Made by a program: the position numbers and the translations under genes. From Metabacillus litoralis (GTDB lineage: Bacteria; Bacillota; Bacilli; Bacillales; Bacillaceae): a stretch of DNA of 64,000 nt. Every line of letters starts with the position of its first letter. Position 1 is the stretch's first letter. Shown here piece after piece: positions 34,932 through 44,715 of this stretch. The stretch is from assembly GCF_007994985.1 (NCBI RefSeq), contig NZ_VOQF01000003.1:62001-126000 (forward strand), written 5' to 3'. The notes beneath the pieces are model-generated. The model had not been told where the DNA came from. It saw only the letters and a list, made by a program, of their open reading frames with translations, and made no database searches.

Positions 34932-36128
34932 TTATTCACTTACAAGAATATCAATAAAAAGATAGGCATTTTCAGTAATTGGATAAGAGAAGGTCTGAAC
35001 AGCCTCACCTGATTCAATATCACTATACGTATCAGATAGAATACCTTTTGATTCTTCGTCCATTCGCACTAAGTTTTCAATAAAGAATGGTCTCCAACTC
35101 CAATTTCTTCCTTTATAATCATTGTTCAGAATCCAAACGTCATTATTTCTCGTTACGTTTGAAGAAATTTGATAGCCATGATCATCTGTAATATATATTC
35201 TTATACAAAAGGAATCTAATTTTCCAGCAACATTTATAGTCCAACTATCCAAATCAAATACATCTTCCATTGGTAATTCCTTAATTAATTTCTCTACTTC
35301 AAAGTTTAAATGATAAGCAAGACGATACTCAGATTGATATTTCTTCCTTTCTAACTGGATGAAATTATAAATATCCTTTTTAAAGCGATCTTTAAAGGTT
35401 TTTTTCTCTAAGAATGAAGAATCTGGTTTTGCTAAGAAATATCCCTGGTAATAACGACCATTATTTTTCCAAGAATAGTGAAACTGTTCACGATCTTCTA
35501 CTGCTTCAAACAGCAATTCAGCACCAATTTTTCGGGATAATAATGCTAATGAGTATAAAACACCATCATATGAGGTTGAATGTTCATGATTTTTAAGTGC
35601 CTGAATATCAACTTTAAGAATATCTGGTTCAAGCATTGCTATTCGATCAAGATTGCTAGCCCCAATTCCTACATCATCAATCGCAATTTTCACACCCATC
35701 GATTTAAGCTTTTTACAAAGAGTTACAACCTTGTGCATAACCCCTTTAACATTATGCTCTGTCACTTCTATGACAATTTGAGAAAGATCTAAGCCCTTAT
35801 TTTTATATGTGATCAGTCTAGATAGGAGACTCTCATCTTGATCTATTAAAATATGATTAACATTAACATTAATAAATAAAAGTGTTTTCTCATTGTGCTT
35901 TAAAAGATATTCTAATGCTACTGTTTGTATATATCCATCCACTTGCAAACTAAATTCTATAGGTACAGTTGGATCATGGAAAAATGCTCCAAGACTCTTT
36001 ATTCCATTATTTGTTTCAATTCTCCCTAAAACTTCATAGCCTATAACCATATGACTGTCTGCACTAAAAATGGCCTGATAATAAGGCTTTACTTTACTCA
36101 AATCTGTTATGATATCTAATGCATTCAC
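34932..36128 (-). CDS. ykuI: EAL-domain protein with C-terminal PAS-like domain (YkuI-like)
   Basis: 398 residues. EAL fold: EVLGR in place of EALLR, FINVNVNHI, VIEVTEHN, the metal motif region IAIDDVGIGASNLDRI (canonical DDFGTG altered), DILKVDIQALK and LLFEAVED. The C-terminal 150 residues match the extracytoplasmic-like PAS fold of B. subtilis YkuI. YkuI binds cyclic di-GMP, but its phosphodiesterase activity has been hard to show; the altered motifs suggest a receptor here too (inference). Own terminator. Confidence 0.87.
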   Translation of the reverse strand: MNALDIITDLSKVKPYYQAIFSADSHMVIGYEVLGRIETNNGIKSLGAFFHDPTVPIEFSLQVDGYIQTVALEYLLKHNEKTLLFINVNVNHILIDQDESLLSRLITYKNKGLDLSQIVIEVTEHNVKGVMHKVVTLCKKLKSMGVKIAIDDVGIGASNLDRIAMLEPDILKVDIQALKNHEHSTSYDGVLYSLALLSRKIGAELLFEAVEDREQFHYSWKNNGRYYQGYFLAKPDSSFLEKKTFKDRFKKDIYNFIQLERKKYQSEYRLAYHLNFEVEKLIKELPMEDVFDLDSWTINVAGKLDSFCIRIYITDDHGYQISSNVTRNNDVWILNNDYKGRNWSWRPFFIENLVRMDEESKGILSDTYSDIESGEAVQTFSYPITENAYLFIDILVSE

Positions 36129-36216
36129 CTAATCATCTCCGACAAAATAATAAACTCATTCACATGTCAGTAATTATAACATATAATGTCAACGTTAATG
36201 AATAGAATGCTATTTT

Positions 36217-37461
36217 TTATCTATTATATGCAGGTTGTGCTTGGATCTTTTTCATAAAAGTACTTCTTGCGAAAAACGGATACGTTATAGCTGTCAAAAG
36301 TAATATAATACCAGATAATTCCATTGTTAAAATGACATTTAATTTAGTACCAACTAATCCACCTATTAGTGTTCCTGTTAATATATATAAATTAAAAAAG
36401 GAATAAAAGATTGCCGTTCCTCTCCCCCTAATCATCTCAGGTATATTCTGCAGAAATATAGTGCTAGTCGGAATTATTAATAGTGCATTGGTAAGTCCAA
36501 GGAACAAGCACCAAACTATCAATATCCCAAGATATATTTGCAATTCTAAAAAGAAGACTTTCTCAACAACGAACACGAACATATTACATAGACCTAGAGC
36601 AACAATTGAAGCATATAAAAATTTATAATGAGTGTATTTTTTTATTAAAACAGAACTAATTATTGCTCCTACTACAGTTCCGAAAGCATATACACCCTCC
36701 ATTAAGCCAAACTCAAGATTTGTAAGTTGAAATACTTGTAGAAGTACCGCTTTATAATTCGTTAAAAACATTCCTACTGAAATCAAAACTGGTAATAATA
36801 AAATCATTAAAAAGAGCAAAATTGGTACTCTGAACATTTCAGAAACACCTATGAGTAACTGTTTCACATAAGAATGGTTCTGGGTGGAAACTTCTTGCTT
36901 TCTAATAACAGTTAGGCTCAAGATTAATGTTGCTGAAACGATATAAGAGATCGCATCAAGAAATAATACGATTGTAATAGATTGAAAAGCTAGTAAAACA
37001 CCGGCAATAATTGGTCCTGCTAGCTTTATAACAGCTAGTGTTGTTTGAAACAACGCAATACTCTCAGGTATACGGTGAAATCCTACGATAGTAGGGATAG
37101 AAGCCATCCTTGCAGGCTCAAAGATAGCGGTACCGACTCCCTGAAGACAAACAAGCACAATCAATAAAGTTGGACTTTCAATAAAAGCCATCATACAAAA
37201 CACAATAAAACACCTGAAAATATCAGCATAAAACATCACCCATCCTCTTGAAAATTTATCAATGAGCGGTCCAACAAAAGGTCCAAGAATAACACCTGGT
37301 AACAATTGCGCTACGAACACTAAGCTGATCAAAAACGGACTAGCTGTTGTTGTTCCAATTAAAAATAACACAGCAGTTAAAGTCATAACATCTCCTAAAA
37401 AAGAAACGACAACCGCCAACCAATAGCGTATATAAATTTTATCCTTTAAAAGTGTTAGCAT
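36217..37461 (-). CDS. MFS exporter (MefA/macrolide-efflux-like family)
   Basis: 414 residues with about 12 membrane helices. The cytoplasmic loop 2-3 motif GPLIDKFSRGWVMFYADIFR and the loop VGTAIFEPARMASIPTIV are typical of the MefA-like drug-proton antiporters. Its gene is divergent from an SgrR-type regulator 143-155 bp away, an arrangement like E. coli sgrR-setA, which hints at efflux of a sugar or sugar analogue (inference). AGGAGG-like ribosome site. Confidence 0.85.
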   Translation of the reverse strand: MLTLLKDKIYIRYWLAVVVSFLGDVMTLTAVLFLIGTTTASPFLISLVFVAQLLPGVILGPFVGPLIDKFSRGWVMFYADIFRCFIVFCMMAFIESPTLLIVLVCLQGVGTAIFEPARMASIPTIVGFHRIPESIALFQTTLAVIKLAGPIIAGVLLAFQSITIVLFLDAISYIVSATLILSLTVIRKQEVSTQNHSYVKQLLIGVSEMFRVPILLFLMILLLPVLISVGMFLTNYKAVLLQVFQLTNLEFGLMEGVYAFGTVVGAIISSVLIKKYTHYKFLYASIVALGLCNMFVFVVEKVFFLELQIYLGILIVWCLFLGLTNALLIIPTSTIFLQNIPEMIRGRGTAIFYSFFNLYILTGTLIGGLVGTKLNVILTMELSGIILLLTAITYPFFARSTFMKKIQAQPAYNR

Positions 37462-37616
37462 GTATTTACCTCCTTATTAGGATTTTACTAGCAAACATAT
37501 TTGCAGTTTCTATCGCATTTCAGATATCCGTTGTATTAAATGTAATACTGAAATAAAATGAATAAAAGTGAAAAAAATTTATAGTTTTTGCACCTTTTAT
37601 TTGAATGGAGAAAATC

Positions 37617-39386
37617 ATGAAAAAAATTGAGTATTTATTGTTATTAAGAAATGAGTTTATCATGAGGAAAAATAACGAAGAAATTAAGGTTACTTCTAAG
37701 GAACTATCAAGTATTTTATCTACTTCAGACAGAAATACAATTTACTTGATAAAAAATTTCATGTTCATGAATTATCTTAAATGGATTCCTGGAAAAGGTA
37801 GAGGAAATCGGTCTTCACTTATATTTTCTCTGACCTTTACAGAGGTTGCTAGCTTGTATGTTAAGGAAATGGTAACTGAAAATAAAGTAAAAGATGTCAT
37901 CAATTTTGCCAATTCATATTTATCAGAAGACGGACTACACGAGATTTACCGCCTCCTACATCAATCACTTGGACCACAAATAGAAATAAAAGATTCAGAG
38001 CTTACTAGCAGAATAAAACTGTTGATTCCACAAGAAATATCAACTTTGGATCCCATAAATGTGCAATTGTACTCAGAGGCACATCTAATAAGTCAAATAT
38101 ACAATACCCTTGTTATATTCGATGAAAAGCAAGAGAAACTGTTGCCTTCACTAGCTTATGATTGGCAACCAAAGGAAGGTGGAAAGAAGTGGACTTTTCT
38201 TTTAAGAAAGTCAGTGCAGTTTCATAGTGGTGATTTTCTTACGTCAAAGGATATAGCTTTTACTTTTAATAAACTACTTAATACTCCCTGTTCTACTATT
38301 CATTCCTTAATTAAAGATATTAAGGAAGTAGAAATTCTAAGTGATCATATTATTAGGTTTCATCTAACAGAAGTAAATTACTTTTTCCCAAGAGTCATTT
38401 CGTCTTTTCAATGTGCCATTTTACATCATCTCTATGATCATAGAGATAAGCCAAATGGCACAGGTCCTTTTTTTGTAAAAAAACATGATCAGCAATTTAT
38501 TCAATTAGAAGCATTTCAGTTTTATTTCCAAGAAAGAGCACTAATAGACCAAGTAGACATTTGGATGGATAAATTTTCACAACAGATACCTAATAATATG
38601 TCGCAATTAGAAACAACAGCTATTGAATCTAAGACAGAAGACATAACACATCACCAACAACTATTAGGTAGTAGATTTTTGATTTTTAATTCTGTGAAAA
38701 AATGTCCAGTTCTAGATAAAAATCTTCGTCTATCACTCATAAACTTAGTCAATCCTACAACAATGATTAAAGAACTAGGTGGCAATCGCATCTCAATAGC
38801 GAATAGTTTTCTACCAAAGATTAGTGTAAATAGTAAAACGAAGAACTTCTCTATAGAAAGAGCTAAGAATTTTCTAAAGGAAAGTAATTATTCTGGGGAA
38901 ACCCTACAACTATTTTATTTTCATTTAAACGAAGGTCATGAAACTGCTTCATGGATAAAAAAGCAAGCAGAATACATTGGTTTATCAATCAATATTAATC
39001 CAATTTCACCTGAAGCAATTCCTAAGCTTCAGGTGAACAGTCATGCTGATTTTATCCTTTTTTCATCTATATTAAGTAAAGACACTGAATTAAGCTTATT
39101 AACGCTTTTCGAAAGTGAGTTCTCTTTTATAAGACCTTATTTACCAAAAGAAGTAAAGAAATATATTGACAACCAATTAAGATTTTTTAAGCGAAGTGAA
39201 GATACAAACGAAAGATATCAATCATTACTGAAAATCGAAAGTTATTTAAAGGAAAACTTAGTTCTTCATTTTTTGTACCATTCAACTAATACACTAAATT
39301 ATCAATCTCATGTAAAAGGAATGGAATTTAATTCATATGGTTTAATAGATTTCAAAAAGATTTGGATTCAACCTGATTTTTTATGA
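37617..39386 (+). CDS. SgrR-type transcriptional regulator (HTH fused to solute-binding domain)
   Basis: 589 residues. The N-terminal ~110 residues form a winged-helix-like domain (VTSKELSSILSTSDRNTIYL) and the remainder is an SBP_bac_5 oligopeptide/nickel-binding-type fold (ISTLDPINVQLYSEAHLISQ; LAYDWQPKEGGKKWTFLLRK; GDFLTSKDIAFTFNKLL). No signal peptide, so it acts in the cytoplasm as a ligand-sensing regulator, as SgrR does for glucose-phosphate stress. ATG chosen with GGAG 6 nt upstream. Probably controls the divergent MFS gene. Confidence 0.87.
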   Translation: MKKIEYLLLLRNEFIMRKNNEEIKVTSKELSSILSTSDRNTIYLIKNFMFMNYLKWIPGKGRGNRSSLIFSLTFTEVASLYVKEMVTENKVKDVINFANSYLSEDGLHEIYRLLHQSLGPQIEIKDSELTSRIKLLIPQEISTLDPINVQLYSEAHLISQIYNTLVIFDEKQEKLLPSLAYDWQPKEGGKKWTFLLRKSVQFHSGDFLTSKDIAFTFNKLLNTPCSTIHSLIKDIKEVEILSDHIIRFHLTEVNYFFPRVISSFQCAILHHLYDHRDKPNGTGPFFVKKHDQQFIQLEAFQFYFQERALIDQVDIWMDKFSQQIPNNMSQLETTAIESKTEDITHHQQLLGSRFLIFNSVKKCPVLDKNLRLSLINLVNPTTMIKELGGNRISIANSFLPKISVNSKTKNFSIERAKNFLKESNYSGETLQLFYFHLNEGHETASWIKKQAEYIGLSININPISPEAIPKLQVNSHADFILFSSILSKDTELSLLTLFESEFSFIRPYLPKEVKKYIDNQLRFFKRSEDTNERYQSLLKIESYLKENLVLHFLYHSTNTLNYQSHVKGMEFNSYGLIDFKKIWIQPDFL

Positions 39387-39503
39387 TAAGTTTTTTTGAG
39401 AACATTTAGATAATAAACTGCATTAATTGGAAGAATAATAAGAGCAAAAGCAAAAATGTATTTTAAAATGAAATGCGTAGAACAATTTCATTTGATTAAT
39501 CAA

Positions 39504-39665
39504 GGCTCTTTTCTGAAAGATTGTTGCTATGTAACCAAAATTTACAGTAGTTACAGTGTATTTTCACATATAAAGCTAACATTTGATGAAGAAAAGATGC
39601 AACTAGACTGACTACTGTGCTGATTTCTCGAGTATATAATAGCAACAAAGTTTGCGAAAACAGCC
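39504..39665. mobile_element. ~162-bp MITE-like element with GGCT...AGCC inverted ends
   Basis: The extended ends (39502-39530 and 39639-39667) are inverted repeats matching at 24 of 29 positions: AAGGCTCTTTTCTGAAAG... against AAGGCTGTTTTCGCAAAC.... Flanks TTAATCAA (39496-39503) and TTAAACAA (39666-39673) look like an 8-bp target duplication with one change. There is no real gene inside. The end design is like the element at 9.6 kb. Confidence 0.68.
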
Positions 39666-39670
39666 TTAAA

Positions 39671-39714
39671 CAAAAAGAAGCTATCCAAAGCAATTTAATT
39701 GGTAGCCTCTTTTC
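39671..39714 (-). terminator. Terminator of the DUF418/small membrane protein genes
   Basis: Minus strand GAGGCTACC ... GGATAGCTTC stem followed by TTTTTGTTT; it abuts the MITE-like element. Confidence 0.75.
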
Positions 39715-39759
39715 ATTAATTATTTAGTGGCAATTTTCTAATCATTACGATGAGAACTG

Positions 39760-39930
39760 TTATTTTCTTGATTGATAGTCAGGAGCAATTAATATTCCTA
39801 TTAACACCAGTCCATATCCACTCATACGATAAATTCGATTATCATCTAAATTAGATGTTATATACAAACCAAAAATAGTGATAAACATCCCAATTAATGC
39901 GATCATGATGCCTACTATTATTCTTTTCAT
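39760..39930 (-). CDS. Small membrane protein (56 aa), unknown function
   Basis: MKRIIVGIMIALIGMFITIF at the start is one membrane helix and GYGLVLIGILIAPDY a second, with the charged loop NLDDNRIYRM between. AAGGGATGG ribosome site. It follows the DUF418 gene by 15 bp on the same strand and shares its terminator, so the two form a small operon. Family not recognised. Confidence 0.68.
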   Translation of the reverse strand: MKRIIVGIMIALIGMFITIFGLYITSNLDDNRIYRMSGYGLVLIGILIAPDYQSRK

Positions 39931-39945
39931 TTTAATACCATCCCT

Positions 39946-41127
39946 TTATAATTGAACAGAATTTTCGTGATTATGATCTTTTTTTCGTTTAAGAGTAATA
40001 TTAGTACCAAACCTTAACACTTTTTCCACAGGACCCATTTTAAAATATTTAAGATACCACGAGCTAACATACAGTTGTAGCGTAAATACTCCTAGAGCTA
40101 TCAAACTAGCATTTATTAGTCCAAGCTTTCCAAATTGTCCAAGTCCATAGCCATAGAAAATAAATGTAAAGATTATTGTTTGAAGTAGATAATTACTTAG
40201 TGAGAGTACCCCAATATCTTCAAACTTTTTAACTAATTTGTAGTTTTGAGTAATGGTATATAATAATGCAAACAAACAGATATATCCTAAAGCTAAGAGA
40301 TTTCCTCCAAGCATCCCCATTACCCCACTCCATGAACCATCTGGAACAAATAAATAAACACTTTTGAAAATAATGCCAATAGGCAACAAAACAGAGGCTC
40401 CAACACAATAATAGATCTTCTCTCTTTCTAAATTCATGAACCAGTTTCTTTTAGCAGCATACATACCAATTAAAAATAATGATGCGGAGAATATAGGCAT
40501 AAGTAAAACAATAATGAAAAATAACTCATCTGAAAGATCAAGTGGCATTTCAGTTATTCGATGATGCCTAATCTCTGAATAGCTGCCGTTTCCATAAACA
40601 TCAATTGTTTGAAGAACATACTCTTTCATTTGATTTTTTTCTGAAGGAGTTTCTTCAATAACACCTCCATAACCTATTAATGAAGTGAGAAAAAGTAATA
40701 GCATCCCCCATATTAATAAGGTTTTTGGCTTTCTATTTAAAAACATTAAAAGAAAGATCATCATACATCCATAAAAAAGTAATATATCTCCTTCCCATAA
40801 AAACTCTGAATGAAGGAAACCAAGAACCACTAAGATGATTGCTCTTTTTATAAAGGTCCTTTTTATTTTCATTCCTTTCATCTGTAAGCTCTCATTCATC
40901 TTTATCATGGAATAACCAAAAAGAAATGTGAAAATTGGCATAAAGCTACTTTCAACAAAAATCTTTATAACATAATAAAACACTTTATCGTTGGGTGAAA
41001 CAGAATAATATTGAAGCTCATCTTTTCCCCATATTCCATATTGAAAGATCAACATATTTGCCAGCAAAATACCTAACAAACTAAAACCTCTCAAAGCATC
41101 TATTGCTTTAACTCTTGAAGTTTTCAT
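39946..41127 (-). CDS. DUF418-family membrane protein (YeiB/YrkO-like)
   Basis: 393 residues with ten or so membrane helices. The start VKAIDALRGFSLLGILLANM is the defining signature of this acyltransferase-related membrane family, and the C-terminal DUF418 region ends VEKVLRFGTN. ATG chosen with AGAGGG 8 nt upstream. Divergent from a response regulator/sensor kinase pair; in B. subtilis YrkO (same family) lies next to YrkPQ and is controlled by it, so the same control is likely here. Function unknown. Confidence 0.85.
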   Translation of the reverse strand: MKTSRVKAIDALRGFSLLGILLANMLIFQYGIWGKDELQYYSVSPNDKVFYYVIKIFVESSFMPIFTFLFGYSMIKMNESLQMKGMKIKRTFIKRAIILVVLGFLHSEFLWEGDILLFYGCMMIFLLMFLNRKPKTLLIWGMLLLFLTSLIGYGGVIEETPSEKNQMKEYVLQTIDVYGNGSYSEIRHHRITEMPLDLSDELFFIIVLLMPIFSASLFLIGMYAAKRNWFMNLEREKIYYCVGASVLLPIGIIFKSVYLFVPDGSWSGVMGMLGGNLLALGYICLFALLYTITQNYKLVKKFEDIGVLSLSNYLLQTIIFTFIFYGYGLGQFGKLGLINASLIALGVFTLQLYVSSWYLKYFKMGPVEKVLRFGTNITLKRKKDHNHENSVQL

Positions 41128-41276
41128 TTTCAACCCTCTTCTCACATTGATACATTTACTTTACTTTCTCAAGCTTTCGTAAAAGAAACCACCATATTAC
41201 GAGCGGTTAAATTTTTACAATTTTGTTTAACTTCTGGTAAGGTTCATATGCTAGGATTGTTGTGAGGTGACACAAG

Positions 41277-41981
41277 ATGGAAGATAAAAGAATACTAATT
41301 GTTGATGACGAGAAAGCCATCGTAAAAATGTTGGAAACAGTATTGAGAAAGGAAGGTTTTCAACTAATAAATAAAGCTTTTTGTATAAAAGATGCATTAC
41401 AAATTTTACAGAATCATACTGTTGACATTATTATTTTAGATGTCATGCTACCAGATCAAAGTGGATTTGATGCTTTACCAAAAATAAGACAACTATCACA
41501 AGCATATGTCTTGTTTTTAACTGCAAAAACTTCTGATTTGGATGTTTTAACTGGTTTTGCAATCGGTGGCGATGATTATGTAACAAAGCCATTTAATCCG
41601 TTAGAAATTGTAGCTAGATTAAAAGCTTTCTTAAGAAGAACAACAAAAATGACTCAGTTACAAGAATATGCCATTACTAAATATGATTTTGGTCGTTTTA
41701 TTCTTTTTTCCGAATCAGGAGAATTATTTGTTGAGAATCAACCTGTCCTTTGTCCTGCACAAGTGTATATGTTGTTATTATATTTTTGTAAACATCCTAA
41801 TAAAATTTTATCAAAAACAGAATTACTTGAAGCTGTTTGGGGATTTGATCATTATGGTGATGATAATACTGTGGCCGTGCATATTCGCAGAATTAGAGAA
41901 AGAATTGAGCAAGATCCTAGTAACCCAAAACTACTCATTACAGTAAGGGGTTTAGGTTATAAATTAGTGAGGACTTCCTAA
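41277..41981 (+). CDS. OmpR-family response regulator (YrkP-like)
   Basis: 234 residues. Receiver domain with the acidic pair in LIVDDEKAIV, phosphoacceptor D55 in IIILDVMLPDQ, the Thr in FLTAK and Lys in YVTKPF. The C-terminal winged helix (HPNKILSKTELLEAVWGF, then DDNTVAVHIRRIRERIEQD) binds DNA. GAGGTGA ribosome site. The last base of its stop codon is the first base of the kinase start, so the two are coupled. Likely target: the divergent DUF418 gene. Confidence 0.92.
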   Translation: MEDKRILIVDDEKAIVKMLETVLRKEGFQLINKAFCIKDALQILQNHTVDIIILDVMLPDQSGFDALPKIRQLSQAYVLFLTAKTSDLDVLTGFAIGGDDYVTKPFNPLEIVARLKAFLRRTTKMTQLQEYAITKYDFGRFILFSESGELFVENQPVLCPAQVYMLLLYFCKHPNKILSKTELLEAVWGFDHYGDDNTVAVHIRRIRERIEQDPSNPKLLITVRGLGYKLVRTS

Positions 41982-43726
41982 TGAAATCACTTAGAAATAG
42001 ATTAATCTTTCATTTTTCATTACAATTCATTTGCATTTCTATTGCTATTGCATTAATTGTCGTTATTTTATTTATGTTACTTTTAACACATATTGTAAAC
42101 GAAGAGTTAAAAATGAATCTTACTGAAGGTTCACTCGAAGGAATCATAACTGAAACAGAAATTAAAAATGATCAAGCTGTTATTCCCCAAAATTGGAGAG
42201 GATTGCTTAAGAAAAAAAAGATGTGGGTTCAAATTATTAATAAAAACGGTCGTGTCATTGAAAGTTATAATACCCCCTCTGACATTCCAAAATATTATTC
42301 AATTAGTGAAATTCATACAATCAATCAAACAAAAATGGTAAATGAATATACTACTGTTTCTGATCTTGATACTACATATGCGGAGCCTTATTACTTTATA
42401 CTCGGTTTTGATGATTTACAAACAAAAAAACTAAAAAATCTTTTCTCTACCTATAGTGTTAATGGCAAAATTCCACAAAAGGATCTGCAAGAGATAGATA
42501 AAACATTACTAAAAAATAATGAAACAATTCATGTTATAAATGGTAATGGAGATATTATCCAATCTGTCGGGAACAAGGATGATCATATTGATCAATACCT
42601 ACCTTTAGATTTATTAGTTAGAGAAAAAGTACCTGGTCTTTACTTATCAGGAACCTCTTTTTATCACGATCCTATTTCAGATTTAATATGGTTACACATA
42701 ACTCCAAAAGAAAAAGAAGAACCGTCTAAGTTAACTACCTTAGAACAATTTGTTATTGCAACTGTTATAGTAGGCGCTACAGTTTTTACCCTTACAATCT
42801 CACTTTCTATATGGAACGGGTTTCGTTATGGACAGCCTTTATTAATTTTCACAAGCTGGCTAGAACGAATGGGTAACAGACAGTATGACGAAGTATTAAC
42901 TGAAAAGGAACGCAAAAAAATATTCCGTAGAAATGGTAAAGTACGTGTAAGGTACCGTTTATATCGAGAAGTAATAAACGCATTTTATGAAATGACAGAA
43001 AGACTATCAGCTTCAGAAAAAGAAAAACAACAATTAGAAAAAACGAGAGAAGAATGGATAACCGGAATTTCACATGATTTAAGAACTCCCCTTTCTTCAA
43101 TGAAAGGTTATGGCCATATCCTTGAAAGTGGTCATTATGATTGGTCTAAAGAGGAATTAATTGAGATTGGAAATACCATTATTGAAAAAAGTGACTATAT
43201 GCATACTCTTGTAGAGGATTTTATGCTAACATTTCAGTTAAAAAATAAAGCACTTCCCCTCACAATCGAGCTTACTAACATAAATTGTATAACAAATAAT
43301 ATAGTAACTAAATTTCAGAAAGATAGAACTATTACCAATACATCTTTTTATTTTCAACAAAGCTGTGAAGCAACCTATGTAGCAATTGATAAAAAATGGT
43401 TCGAAAGAATGGTGGATAACTTAATATTTAATAGTATTAAACACAACCCTCCAGGTGTTCTGATTACAGTAACCGTAAAGTATGAATCTGCTACAAACTG
43501 TACAATTTTATCTATAAAGGATAATGGAATAGGAATGGATAATAACACACGTGAACAATTATTTAGTCGCTATCATAGAGGAACTAGTACAGAAGAAAAA
43601 GTCGATGGTACTGGCTTGGGAATGAACATCGCTAAAGGAATTGCAGAATTACATAAAGCCACAATCGATGTAGAAACAGAATTAAATAAAGGAACAATTG
43701 TTAAAATAAGTTTCCCTCCGTCTTAA
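41981..43726 (+). CDS. Sensor histidine kinase, partner of the upstream response regulator
   Basis: 581 residues. Two membrane segments (about 10-36 and 255-278) flank a large extracytoplasmic sensor domain of about 215 residues. HisKA box with H365 in ITGISHDLRTPLSSM; HATPase boxes NLIFNSIKHNP, IKDNGIGMD and GTGLGMNIAKGI. It is considerably larger than B. subtilis YrkQ (432 residues), the extra length lying mostly in the sensor domain. Signal unknown. Confidence 0.9.
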   Translation: MKSLRNRLIFHFSLQFICISIAIALIVVILFMLLLTHIVNEELKMNLTEGSLEGIITETEIKNDQAVIPQNWRGLLKKKKMWVQIINKNGRVIESYNTPSDIPKYYSISEIHTINQTKMVNEYTTVSDLDTTYAEPYYFILGFDDLQTKKLKNLFSTYSVNGKIPQKDLQEIDKTLLKNNETIHVINGNGDIIQSVGNKDDHIDQYLPLDLLVREKVPGLYLSGTSFYHDPISDLIWLHITPKEKEEPSKLTTLEQFVIATVIVGATVFTLTISLSIWNGFRYGQPLLIFTSWLERMGNRQYDEVLTEKERKKIFRRNGKVRVRYRLYREVINAFYEMTERLSASEKEKQQLEKTREEWITGISHDLRTPLSSMKGYGHILESGHYDWSKEELIEIGNTIIEKSDYMHTLVEDFMLTFQLKNKALPLTIELTNINCITNNIVTKFQKDRTITNTSFYFQQSCEATYVAIDKKWFERMVDNLIFNSIKHNPPGVLITVTVKYESATNCTILSIKDNGIGMDNNTREQLFSRYHRGTSTEEKVDGTGLGMNIAKGIAELHKATIDVETELNKGTIVKISFPPS

Positions 43727-43747
43727 AAAAAGACCATTTCATTACAT

Positions 43748-43786
43748 ACGTGTTGGAATAGTTTATTTACCAATGTTCCAACACGT
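43748..43786. terminator. Hairpin between convergent genes
   Basis: Perfect 11-bp inverted repeat ACGTGTTGGAA / TTCCAACACGT with a 17-nt loop, between the kinase gene and the convergent DUF3891 gene. No clean T-run on either side, so termination is plausible rather than certain. Confidence 0.5.
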
Positions 43787-43799
43787 AAATTTATAAAAA

Positions 43800-44564
43800 C
43801 TATTGCTCATAAAGAACTCGAACTTGGCGAATGCTTATAGGTGTTTTAGCAAACGCTTCAATAATTCCGAGTTCTTGTATATGTTTTTTAAGTACAAATC
43901 TCATTGGAATTCTAACTATGAAATCCTTTTTAAAAGGAAAAGGTTTTACACTTATTTCATTTTGATTATGCCAAACAACCTGAAATTTATTCTCTGGTAA
44001 AAAAGAAAATGGTTGTGAGATCCCCTGCTGAAACCACTTATGAATTTTATTTCCTGTTGCACCAGCTTCCTGCATACATACAAATAAAGAAAGAGAATCA
44101 CATAATTTTAATAAATCATAATAAAATTTCATTCCATTATCATCACATTGAATCGTTGATTTAATATACTTCTGCCTTTTATGTTCATGATTAAGAAAGT
44201 TCGTTATCCTCAAATCTGCTTCTAAGTCATCGAAGAAATTCACGTAATGAATACTACAAATTAATGCAGCATATAAACTGCTATTTTGAATTTCATTCAA
44301 ACCTTTTGTATAAAATGATAATTTTATTGATTCAGGAAAATCAATAAAGCTATATGGTTGTGAAGATTTGTCATTCCACACTGGTGATGCATCCATATCA
44401 ATCCATGACCTATCATGTTGTGCAATAGCAAAAAGTGCATCTTCTTTCTTCTCGTTGTAAATAGATAATTCATCTTTCCAATGCTTTGCAAATGTTTCTG
44501 ATAAAAGTGCATGTTCATGTTGCTCAGTCATTACAAAAGATGTTGCTGTTTCATATACGATCAT
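43800..44564 (-). CDS. DUF3891-family protein
   Basis: 254 residues, soluble. The segment ALFAIAQHDRSWIDMDASPV with an HD-like pair is characteristic of the DUF3891 family; further His residues (ICSIHYVNFFDD) may help build a metal site as in HD-type hydrolases. Function unknown. Single gene, convergent with the histidine kinase gene. The ribosome site is weak (AGAGGGAGCTTT some 12 nt upstream). Confidence 0.75.
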   Translation of the reverse strand: MIVYETATSFVMTEQHEHALLSETFAKHWKDELSIYNEKKEDALFAIAQHDRSWIDMDASPVWNDKSSQPYSFIDFPESIKLSFYTKGLNEIQNSSLYAALICSIHYVNFFDDLEADLRITNFLNHEHKRQKYIKSTIQCDDNGMKFYYDLLKLCDSLSLFVCMQEAGATGNKIHKWFQQGISQPFSFLPENKFQVVWHNQNEISVKPFPFKKDFIVRIPMRFVLKKHIQELGIIEAFAKTPISIRQVRVLYEQ

Positions 44565-44715
44565 CTATTAAAGCTCCCTCTTTTATATTTGTAAAATAAA
44601 GATTATGATCTCCAATCAATAAAATCTGCAAAAAAACTTTCAATAAATGGTAATTTTCCCTTTTTATATTCATTTTAAGTGTACATGATTTTATTATATA
44701 AGGCGCACTATATTT

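Noticed and set aside
39496-39693. 65-codon open frame on the minus strand
   Set aside because: It spans the inverted ends of the MITE-like element; no ribosome site and no protein-like pattern.
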